Shown here: one piece after another, positions 1 through 5,544 of the stretch
Layout of the letters: every line of letters starts with the position of its first letter
Position numbering within the stretch: the first letter of the stretch is position 1
Position numbers and translations under genes: made by a program
Notes under the pieces: generated by a model
Seen by the model: the letters and a program-made list of their open reading frames with translations, nothing else
The model's database searches: none
What the model was told of the DNA's origin: nothing
Assembly: GCA_035306065.1 (NCBI GenBank)
Contig: DATGOL010000099.1
Location: 1-6,069, forward strand
DNA length: 6,069 nt
From: JBBQHX01 sp035306065
GTDB taxonomy: Bacteria; Gemmatimonadota; Gemmatimonadetes; Gemmatimonadales; Gemmatimonadaceae
Direction: 5' to 3'

Positions 1-38
1 TGCCGATGCAGGTGAAACGGGCGGAGGAGTTCCGGTAG
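1..38 (+). CDS. possible 3' end of a plus-strand gene (partial)
   Basis: Reading from position 3, the frame gives PMQVKRAEEFR followed by TAG at 36-38. Ten of the eleven sense codons end in G or C, which matches the codon habit of a GC-rich genome and favours real coding. The competing frame from position 2 stays open to 178, but only about half its third positions are G or C and it shows no family motif. Only eleven residues are visible, so no function can be given. If real, this gene converges on the receptor gene. Confidence is low because a short open stretch like this can occur by chance. Confidence 0.3.
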   Translation, partial: PMQVKRAEEFR

Positions 39-61
39 CAGCGCCTGTGCAAACACCGGAA
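30..61 (+). terminator. inverted repeat at a possible gene end
   Basis: TTCCGGT (30-36) and ACCGGAA (55-61) are perfect 7-bp complementary arms. Inside them GCA (38-40) can also pair with TGC (48-50). The hairpin covers the TAG that ends the possible plus-strand gene. No T-run follows on either strand, so a classical intrinsic terminator is not shown. It could be a stem that blocks 3' decay, or chance. Confidence 0.25.
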
Positions 62-301
62 TGGAATAGAATAGCTAAATCCCACCGGCGAGAATTGCAC
101 GGCAACCCGCGAGAGGGCGGCACGACAGCAGGCGGAGCCTGTAGGATCGGCACGGAGATGGTTAACCGGATCGAATGACGTTATCGGGCTCCCGCCGTGC
201 CAGGCGTCAACTGCGGCGCTGACATCCCGCGCATAACCCACCTGTCATCCCGCGCCAGCGAAGGGAGTGCGCAGATCCATTCACACTAGACCAGCGAGCC
301 C
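39..301. other. intergenic stretch without a recognisable gene
   Basis: No frame on either strand gives a protein with a sensible start, codon bias and length. Minus-strand ATGs near 234 and 248 reach a stop within about 20 codons. GGCACGG (149-155) and CCGTGCC (195-201) form a widely spaced inverted repeat of doubtful meaning. The part next to the receptor stop holds the degenerate repeat at 243-277. I see no tRNA, no CRISPR and no clear promoter. Confidence 0.6.
243..277 (+). repeat. degenerate dispersed repeat, copy A
   Basis: The block opens TGTCATCCCG, continues with AGCGAAGGGAGT and ends in AGATC. It aligns with the block at 4053-4087 (TGTCGTCCCG, AGCGAAGCGAGT, GGGATC) with a few changes and small gaps, in the same orientation. 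Both resemble the TCATCCC-GAGCGAAGCGA-GGGATC type hairpin repeats scattered in intergenic DNA of many soil and aquatic bacteria. This copy lies 25 bp past the receptor stop codon, so on the minus-strand transcript it could form part of the 3' end. Its arms are decayed (only GCGC at 252-255 against GCGC at 269-272 pairs well). Confidence 0.45.
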
Positions 302-787
302 CTAAAACCGCACCCGTACCCCCCGCACATCACCACCCGCCCTCCGCGTCCGCTGCATCAGCCGCTCATCGAACGCCGACTGCAAAAACGACGGCAGCTG
401 ACGCAACTGCTCCGGCGTCAACACCGCACGCGCCCTCCGCGTCACCGACAGCAGGCTCGCCGTCGCCTGCTCCTGCGCCGCCTTCACTCCGCGGGACACC
501 TCACGAGAGTCATACTTGTCGCCGAGGGACGCCAGGTGCTCGGATAGCGGGTTGAAGATCGCATCCAGGGTGGCAAGATGGTTTGCCTGCATCACCGTGA
601 GCGAGTCGAGCTGCTCATCCGTCAGGCGCAGGGAATCCACCAGTCCGCGCCGAAGCAGCATCTGCACCGGGCCGGACATGCTTCGCGTGAACTGCTGCTT
701 CCACTGCGCGGCCGTGAGCTTGCTGCCCTCACGAGTGCGGCCAATGCTCAGCTGCCTGTCGAGGGTCTGCTGCTCGGGGGTTGGCCC
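302..787 (-). other. C-terminal extension of the receptor with three LTxxQ motifs
   Basis: This segment encodes residues 1064-1224, beyond the apparent final barrel strand. It is predominantly charged and helical in character and has LTAAQ (1087-1091), LTDEQ (1118-1122) and LTPEQ (1186-1190). LTxxQ is the signature of the periplasmic CpxP/Spy/Zra proteins, which are helical and bind unfolded proteins or sensor domains. The resemblance is by motif only; no alignment was run. The end, GDVRGVRVRF, alternates hydrophobic residues and finishes in Phe, like the beta-signal that the BAM complex recognises. Confidence 0.45.
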
Positions 788-3700
788 GAAGCTGGAACGC
801 ACCATCAGCGACACCTGGAAGGGTGCACGTCCCACTGTTCTCGATGGACGGGTATCTCCAAAGCGCTGGTTCACATCATATATGAAGCGCTGGTTCACGG
901 GATCGAAGCCGCGAACGTACAGGAGTGTCTGGTCACCCACGTTGTTCTGGCCCCATCCGCGCAGGCCGTTGCGGCCGTGGAGAAGCTCGTCCAGCACGGG
1001 AAGGGGATTCGCCAGCGAAAGCGACACGGACGTCCTAGCGGGCAGTCCGAAGCTGCCGGGAACTATGGCAACGCCCATCCCCATCGTGACAGTCCACGGA
1101 CCGGAGCAGCTGTTGCGCCCCGCGAGGGTGCCCAGCTGGCTCGTGAGGCAGGAGCTCACGCGACCGGTGGAGTTGTCTATCAGGGTCTGCATCGCATTGG
1201 CCAGCGACATGTCTACAACCTGCAGCTGCGGGTCGCCGGGGTTCGGGATGAACGCACGATCGTTCGCCATTCCGTCGCCGTTTACGTCGCCTGCCACACG
1301 CGGCGTGTAGCGTCGCCCGCTCGACACGCGGCTGTTGATGGAAAGGTTCACCTTTCCACGAATGTTGTAGCTGCCGTTCAGGTTGAACTGGTGGCGCGAC
1401 TGGCCGGACGTACCCCACTCCCGAAGCCGCGGATCACCGGCGGTGCTACCGCCGAAGCCGCGCTGGAAGTCTTCCGACCACGACAGGGAATATCCGGCAG
1501 ACCAGTTGAAGTCGGATTGCAGGCTGCCCTGCGGCGAAAGGTTGAAGGACAGTCGGGTGGTGCGGCTCTTGAGGTCCGAACGCTGCGCGTTCACCTGGGT
1601 GTAGTCTTCGTGCAGGCGGCTCTCGAGCAGCGACACGCCACCGGTAGCCGGAACTATGCCTGACGGCGACACATACACGGGCCTGCCGCCCTCTCCCTCC
1701 AGGCGGAACTGCTCCGCGCCCGCGAAGTTCACGTCGAACGTTCCGGGCTGGTTGAGGTTGAGGGAGTGCAGGAGCTCCACCCGCGCACGGAAGCGCTGCG
1801 TCATGCGCCCCGACCAGGCTATGTTCGCGCGCCAGCTGAGCTGGCTCTGATACGCGGGGTCGAACACGAACACCCGGGGCTGCTGCTCACGGAACTCCGC
1901 ACCGCTGCCGTCTGCACACGACGCAGGCAGGTTGCCCAGGTCTGCCGCGTACTGGTCCCACTCCGGTGACGGGGCTGCAGGGCCGAGGCAGTTGAGGAAT
2001 TGCGACGCGTCAGGCAGGCCGGTGTTCTCCACGGCCTGCGACAGTAGCGACGACGAGTAGCTGTTCCGGAACTGGCCAATGCCGCCGGATATGGTGCCGC
2101 GCGTGCCTTCGTTGAACGGACCGGACAGGCGATTGCCGGAACCGTAGCTCCAGTTGAAGCCAACGCGCGGACTCACCGCAAGCGAGGCCGGCACGCGATC
2201 CGTGCGCAGTCCGAACAGCTGCTCCACCTCGGGATTGAAGCGCGGCGTGGTACCGAACCTGGCCGCCTCCACGCGCACGCCGTACTGCACGCGCAGGTTG
2301 CGGTTGGTGCGGCTGGGCCGCCACTCGTCGCCCAGCGAGACGGCAAGGTTCAGCGCGTCGCCATCGCGAACGCGCGGCGTGAGGCTCCTGGAATAGGACG
2401 CCGGCAGACCGGCCTCCAGGTCGTTCAGCGAGTTGTAGGTGAAGCTTCCCAGCTGCCCACTGGACTCGTCTCTCGTGTAGCTGTCGAAACGCAACTCGGC
2501 AGACAGCTTCAGTCGGTGCCGGCTGTCCATGGAAAACCAGCTGGTGGTGTTCGCCAGCTGCACACCCTTGCTGCTCGACTCGCGAGGCAGCGACCCGTTG
2601 CCACCGAACCCGATGGTGGAAATGCCCGTGGTGCCGTCCGGAAGGTCAGACGTTATGCGAACGGATCCCGACGGCAGCGTTGCGTACGGCTCACTCTCCT
2701 CCATTCGCGTGCTGACGCTCAGGTTCGTCTCGTTGAGGAAGCTCTTGAAGTAGGTGGACATGTCTGCCTGCAGCGAGCCGCCGATCCTGTTGGACCTCGT
2801 GCCGCGCGCCGGCAGGGAGAATGAGCCGATGCCGCCACCGCCCGTCCTGCTCCAGTCGGCGTTCGCCGTGAAGCCCAGGGTGCGCTGTCCGGACGGCGCG
2901 AGGTCAACGCGCGCCATGAGCGTGCCGCGATCGGTGTGCTGGCTACCCGGAACGCCTCCCGCAGACGCAGGAACGCCGAGTGGGTCGAGCAGCGACAGGA
3001 ACCGGTTCAGGGAATCGCGGGCGAGCCCCATCCTGAGGAGCGCGGTGTCGTCCGAGTTGAGCAGGGACTGGATGTCGTTGGCCCTGCGTCCGATCTGCGC
3101 CGACACGTTGTAGAACGCCTTGTCGCGAACGAGTGGGCCGGAGAAGCCGCCGCCGAGCTGGTAGTTGCTGAACTCCTGCCCTCCGCGGGCCGCGGAGGGG
3201 TCTGTCCACTGCATCGTGGGGTGGTCCAGCGAGAACGAGAACGAACGCCGCACGAAGTTGGTGGCCGGCGAGGCCCTCAGCGAAAGCTGTCCGCCGCTGA
3301 AGCCGCCGCGGGAGACGTCGAACGTGGTGGTGGAGAACGTGGTGGTGACGGCGGCGTCGCGCGGAACATTGGAGCCGTCGAACTCCATGCCGTTCATGGT
3401 CACGCTGTTCTGGTCGGTGCCGAGTCCGAGCACGGAGAAGCCGGTGGATCCGTCTTCGCCGGGAACGAGGGTGACTCCGGCGACGGTTGCTGCAATGGCG
3501 GCGAGGTCACCGAGTTCGCCCGGTGTGAGCAGCGCCTGTTCGTTCGTTATGCGCGTCTCGGACCCGCCCACGTCGGGCAGGCCGAGCGCCTCACGGCGCA
3601 CCCGTTCGCGTTCGGCCTGGATGCGAACTTCCTCGAGCATGGCGGCAACGCCAACCATCTCGATGTTCACGAGCAGCACAGGGTCGTCTTCGATGCGCTG

Positions 3701-3976
3701 CACGCGCGTCTCGTAGGGTGCCATGCCGAGTGCGAGGACGCGCACGAAGTAGTCTCCGCCGCCGTTGGCGAAGAGGATGGTGAAGCGTCCGCCGCTGTCC
3801 GTGCGTCCGGTGCGCGTGGTTTGGGCGGCCAGCGAGATCACCGAAACCTGGGCTTCGGCAATCGGTTGTCCGCCGGGCCCGACCACGGTGCCGCGAATGA
3901 TGTCAGGGTCCTGGGCGAGTGCAGTTGTCGGTGCGGCAATGGCAAGGACGAATGCGAGTAGTGCGGCCAGGATCAT
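302..3976 (-). CDS. TonB-dependent receptor-like outer-membrane protein with carboxypeptidase-regulatory-like domain
   Basis: This is an Oar-like member of the TonB-dependent receptor superfamily, predicted to sit in the outer membrane as a 22-strand barrel with a plug, and its substrate is unknown. Residues 1-22 are a Sec signal peptide ending in ALAQ. Residues about 27-105 form a regulatory-like beta-sandwich (IRGTVVGPGGQPIAEAQVSV). LEEVRIQA (114-121) resembles a TonB box. The plug follows to about 240, then barrel strands rich in alternating aromatic/polar residues. DVNGDGMAND (897-906) is an EF-hand-like loop common in this family. Four cysteines form two close pairs (663/687 and 943/957), possibly loop disulfides. 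The barrel seems to finish at VRSSF (to 1063), but about 160 residues follow with LTxxQ motifs at 1087, 1118 and 1186, and the protein ends VRGVRVRF. ATG at 3974-3976 is the first in-frame start and gives a clean signal peptide; the Shine-Dalgarno is weak. No partner gene (SusD-like, ExbB/D) is visible. Confidence 0.9.
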   Translation of the reverse strand: MILAALLAFVLAIAAPTTALAQDPDIIRGTVVGPGGQPIAEAQVSVISLAAQTTRTGRTDSGGRFTILFANGGGDYFVRVLALGMAPYETRVQRIEDDPVLLVNIEMVGVAAMLEEVRIQAERERVRREALGLPDVGGSETRITNEQALLTPGELGDLAAIAATVAGVTLVPGEDGSTGFSVLGLGTDQNSVTMNGMEFDGSNVPRDAAVTTTFSTTTFDVSRGGFSGGQLSLRASPATNFVRRSFSFSLDHPTMQWTDPSAARGGQEFSNYQLGGGFSGPLVRDKAFYNVSAQIGRRANDIQSLLNSDDTALLRMGLARDSLNRFLSLLDPLGVPASAGGVPGSQHTDRGTLMARVDLAPSGQRTLGFTANADWSRTGGGGIGSFSLPARGTRSNRIGGSLQADMSTYFKSFLNETNLSVSTRMEESEPYATLPSGSVRITSDLPDGTTGISTIGFGGNGSLPRESSSKGVQLANTTSWFSMDSRHRLKLSAELRFDSYTRDESSGQLGSFTYNSLNDLEAGLPASYSRSLTPRVRDGDALNLAVSLGDEWRPSRTNRNLRVQYGVRVEAARFGTTPRFNPEVEQLFGLRTDRVPASLAVSPRVGFNWSYGSGNRLSGPFNEGTRGTISGGIGQFRNSYSSSLLSQAVENTGLPDASQFLNCLGPAAPSPEWDQYAADLGNLPASCADGSGAEFREQQPRVFVFDPAYQSQLSWRANIAWSGRMTQRFRARVELLHSLNLNQPGTFDVNFAGAEQFRLEGEGGRPVYVSPSGIVPATGGVSLLESRLHEDYTQVNAQRSDLKSRTTRLSFNLSPQGSLQSDFNWSAGYSLSWSEDFQRGFGGSTAGDPRLREWGTSGQSRHQFNLNGSYNIRGKVNLSINSRVSSGRRYTPRVAGDVNGDGMANDRAFIPNPGDPQLQVVDMSLANAMQTLIDNSTGRVSSCLTSQLGTLAGRNSCSGPWTVTMGMGVAIVPGSFGLPARTSVSLSLANPLPVLDELLHGRNGLRGWGQNNVGDQTLLYVRGFDPVNQRFIYDVNQRFGDTRPSRTVGRAPFQVSLMVRSSFGPTPEQQTLDRQLSIGRTREGSKLTAAQWKQQFTRSMSGPVQMLLRRGLVDSLRLTDEQLDSLTVMQANHLATLDAIFNPLSEHLASLGDKYDSREVSRGVKAAQEQATASLLSVTRRARAVLTPEQLRQLPSFLQSAFDERLMQRTRRAGGDVRGVRVRF
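860..898 (-). repeat. 24-bp tandem duplication inside the receptor gene
   Basis: AAGCGCTGGTTCAC occurs at 861-874 and again at 885-898. It encodes VNQRF at residues 1027-1031 and 1035-1039, eight residues apart. The two Phe codons differ (TTC and TTT), so the copies are not freshly made. They lie in the second-to-last barrel region, where adjacent strands may use similar sequence. Confidence 0.7.
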
Positions 3977-4122
3977 GACTGACGGTTGGTGAATGGCGGT
4001 GTGTGGGCGCGGAATCGCGACCGGTGTCGTTCCTGCACGGGATCATGACCTCTGTCGTCCCGTACGAGCGAAGCGAGTGGCGGGATCTGCCAGAGAGGTA
4101 GAGTGGCTGATGGCCGGAAACG
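3977..4122. other. spacer between the ATPase and the receptor genes
   Basis: The 146-bp gap must hold the receptor's leader and any promoter of its own. I see no convincing -35/-10 pair on the minus strand and no strong Shine-Dalgarno before the receptor ATG. The 10-mer GGATCATGAC, which on the minus strand contains the receptor ATG, occurs at 3970-3979 and again at 4040-4049, but the upstream ATG is out of frame. The dispersed repeat at 4053-4087 fills part of the spacer. Confidence 0.5.
4053..4087 (+). repeat. degenerate dispersed repeat, copy B, with hairpin
   Basis: TGTCGTCCCG is followed by GAGCGAAGCGAG and GGGATC. TCCCG (4058-4062) can pair with CGGGA (4081-4085) around an 18-nt loop holding the GAGCGAAGCGAG core. 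It matches copy A at 243-277 in the same orientation, so the two copies flank the receptor gene as direct repeats. It sits about 35 bp past the ATPase stop codon, where a hairpin could help end or stabilise the ATPase transcript, but there is no T-run after it. Confidence 0.5.
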
Positions 4123-5442
4123 TTAAGCCAGGAGCCACTCCGTCGCGGACATCCACCGCAACTCCCGCGGCAGCTCCCGGAGCGGCGGCTCCGCATCCTG
4201 CGTTATGAGCACCGCCTCGGCATCGGAATGCTCTTCACGAGCCACTGCAAGTGCGCGCACCTCGCGCTCCCACGTGGTATCTGCCGTGGTGTCCATGCAA
4301 ACCTGCACGAGTAACGAGGGGTCGCCAGGTCGAGTTGCGAGAAAGTCCACTTCCCACTCGCTGCCCGCTCGCACCCACGACACCGAGTATTCACGCCGCT
4401 CCAACTCGAGCAACACTGCCGTCTCCAGCGCACGGCCCCTGTTCTCCCGGCCCGGTCGCTCGTAAAGCGCGATGAGTCCTGGATCAATCGGATACACCTT
4501 GCGCGGGTTCACCATACGCTGCCGCTCCGATGCACTGTGCATTTCCAGCACCCTGACCAGAAAAGCATCCTGCAGGTGATCCAGGTACTCGTGCAGCGTG
4601 TCCTTCGCTACACGAACTCCCTGCGAGCGGAGTGAATCGTAGAACTTGTTCACGGTGAAGCTGCCACCCGGCGCAGCCAGCAGGTGCCGCTGCAATGAAC
4701 GCAGGGCCGTCACGTTGGACACCCTGTGTCGCTCGATCACATCACGAAGGACCATTGCGTCCACGTATCCTTCCAGCAGCCTCACGCGATCGCGCAGCCC
4801 AACCTGCTGTGCTTCCGGGAAGCCTCCTGTCCGCAGGTACTCATGGAGCTTCGAGTGGAGCGCCGCCCGCTCTGCGCGTGCGATACTCGACCATGGAAGT
4901 GTGGGCTCGCTTCCAGCGTGTCGCAGCGCCTCACGAAATCCGAACGGATGTACGAGAACCTCGAGCAGTCGGCCTCGGGAGGCCGTAGCCACCTCGCGAC
5001 TTAGAAGCTTGGCCGAGGAACCTGACACGAAGAGCTCTACGTCGCGATCGTTGGCGAGCCTGTGCACGAGCGACTCCCACCCCGGGACAAGTTGTACCTC
5101 ATCCAGGTATACGGTGAGGAGGCCATCCTGCCGAATAGCAGGAAACGTTCGTTCGTGCTCCGCAATCATCCAGCCCAGGTCCGCGGCAGTCAGTCCGACC
5201 AGGCGTTCGTCTTCCAGCCCGATCAACAGCTGTGATTCGGGCGGACGCCCTTCCGCTATCCTCTCGGCCCGCTGCTGGTGAAGGAGCGATGTCTTTCCCC
5301 CGCGACGAACGCCGATGACAGCCAGAGGCTTTCCGGCGATCGCGGGCAGCCGGATATCCCGCCGGGTGAGCGGAAGAAGAGGGCTTGCCAGAGACTCGGC
5401 GAGCTTTGCGCGGAGAACGTCGCGTGAGATGAGGTCGGCCAC
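4123..5442 (-). CDS. AAA+ ATP-binding protein, AAA_14/DUF4143 family
   Basis: This is a predicted cytoplasmic ATPase of the widespread AAA_14 plus DUF4143 family, whose cellular role is not established. Visible parts: Walker A GVRRGGKT (44-51), Walker B LLTVYLDEVQ (108-117), a sensor-like SGSSAKLLS (140-148), the family's GGFPE (206-210), and a winged-helix-like segment (about 245-300). A C-terminal part follows with NPRKVYPIDPGL (312-323). ALETAVLLELERR, then EVDFLA (364-369) and LLVQV (377-381), follow the layout of a PD-(D/E)xK nuclease fold, but no lysine follows Gln380, so catalysis is doubtful. At 439 residues it is slightly longer than the usual roughly 400. The GTG at 5440-5442 is the first usable in-frame start. 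Upstream lie three phased palindromes and a candidate promoter. The AT-rich leader and lack of functional link to its neighbours suggest an independent, possibly acquired unit. Confidence 0.88.
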   Translation of the reverse strand: MADLISRDVLRAKLAESLASPLLPLTRRDIRLPAIAGKPLAVIGVRRGGKTSLLHQQRAERIAEGRPPESQLLIGLEDERLVGLTAADLGWMIAEHERTFPAIRQDGLLTVYLDEVQLVPGWESLVHRLANDRDVELFVSGSSAKLLSREVATASRGRLLEVLVHPFGFREALRHAGSEPTLPWSSIARAERAALHSKLHEYLRTGGFPEAQQVGLRDRVRLLEGYVDAMVLRDVIERHRVSNVTALRSLQRHLLAAPGGSFTVNKFYDSLRSQGVRVAKDTLHEYLDHLQDAFLVRVLEMHSASERQRMVNPRKVYPIDPGLIALYERPGRENRGRALETAVLLELERREYSVSWVRAGSEWEVDFLATRPGDPSLLVQVCMDTTADTTWEREVRALAVAREEHSDAEAVLITQDAEPPLRELPRELRWMSATEWLLA

Positions 5443-5462
5443 AGATGCGTCATTTATCCTTA
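5440..5462 (-). promoter_or_regulatory. ATPase translation start region with two competing starts
   Basis: On the minus strand AAGGA (5457-5461) is the only good Shine-Dalgarno. The in-frame GTG (5440-5442) lies 14 nt after it, rather far. An ATG (5451-5453) lies only 3 nt after AAGGATAA, but in another frame, where it opens a 65-codon frame ending at 5256. No in-frame ATG, GTG or TTG occurs further up in the leader near the repeats. Either the GTG is used despite the spacing, the ATG starts a leader peptide, or a base has been lost or gained near the start. Confidence 0.4.
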
Positions 5463-5473
5463 TGGAAAGGATA
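5455..5473. promoter_or_regulatory. palindromic operator-like site, copy 1
   Basis: TATCCTTATGGAAAGGATA has perfect 7-bp arms around a 5-nt centre, and the arms extend by one base at each side (TTATCCTT / AAGGATAA, 5454-5474). It covers the expected transcription start and the Shine-Dalgarno of the ATPase gene, so a bound protein would block the gene. Confidence 0.65.
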
Positions 5474-5501
5474 ATATATTGACTAGCTATCCGTATAGCA
5501 A
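5473..5501 (-). promoter_or_regulatory. candidate promoter of the ATPase gene
   Basis: On the minus strand TTGCTA (5496-5501) and TATATT (5473-5478) are separated by 17 nt and match the -35 and -10 consensus at four and five of six positions. Transcription would begin near 5466. Copy 2 of the palindrome covers the -35 and copy 1 covers the start. The stretch is AT-rich within GC-rich DNA, as promoters often are, so other hexamer choices are possible. Confidence 0.4.
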
Positions 5502-5506
5502 GGATA
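5488..5506. promoter_or_regulatory. palindromic operator-like site, copy 2
   Basis: TATCCGTATAGCAAGGATA begins 33 bp from copy 1. The shared identity continues three bases further (AAGGATAATA in both), giving 19 of 22 matches. One arm pair is broken (G at 5493 against A at 5501). A second small dyad, GCTAT/ATAGC (5486-5490, 5495-5499), overlaps it. It covers the candidate -35 of the ATPase promoter. Confidence 0.6.
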
Positions 5507-5519
5507 ATAATGGTGGAAA

Positions 5520-5538
5520 TGTCCTTACTGGAAGGACA
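5520..5538. promoter_or_regulatory. palindromic operator-like site, copy 3
   Basis: TGTCCTTACTGGAAGGACA begins 32 bp from copy 2. Compared with copy 1, the second base is G and its partner is C in place of an A/T pair, so the symmetry is kept by a double change. Its arms are perfect over 7 bp. It lies 6 bp past the rlpA stop codon and could also act as a hairpin at the end of the rlpA transcript, although only TTT follows on that strand. Confidence 0.55.
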
Positions 5539-5544
5539 AAAACA

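Noticed and set aside
2..178. Plus-strand frame open from the left edge to 178
   Set aside because: Only about half the third codon positions are G or C, unlike coding sequence here, and no motif is visible. The frame ending at 38 fits better.
578..1663. Long plus-strand open frame opposite the receptor (361 codons)
   Set aside because: It is antisense to a gene with clear signal peptide, plug and barrel features; its composition shows no family motif, and long mirror frames are expected opposite GC-rich genes.
3320..3347. 13-bp direct repeat GAACGTGGTGGTG with a 15-bp period
   Set aside because: It is explained by the Thr-rich stretch TTTFSTTTF (residues 211-219) in the receptor plug.
2936..3961. 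Long plus-strand open frame opposite the receptor N-terminus (341 codons)
   Set aside because: The translation is Gly/Glu/Ala-rich mirror sequence of the plug and regulatory-like domain, without a plausible fold or ribosome site.
4058..4085. Intrinsic terminator for the ATPase gene
   Set aside because: The hairpin is real, but no T-run follows on the minus strand and the sequence is better explained as a dispersed repeat.
5443..5544. CRISPR-like array from the regularly spaced repeats
   Set aside because: There are only three 19-bp units with short 13-14-bp gaps, each unit is a full palindrome, and no cas gene is nearby. An operator array fits better.
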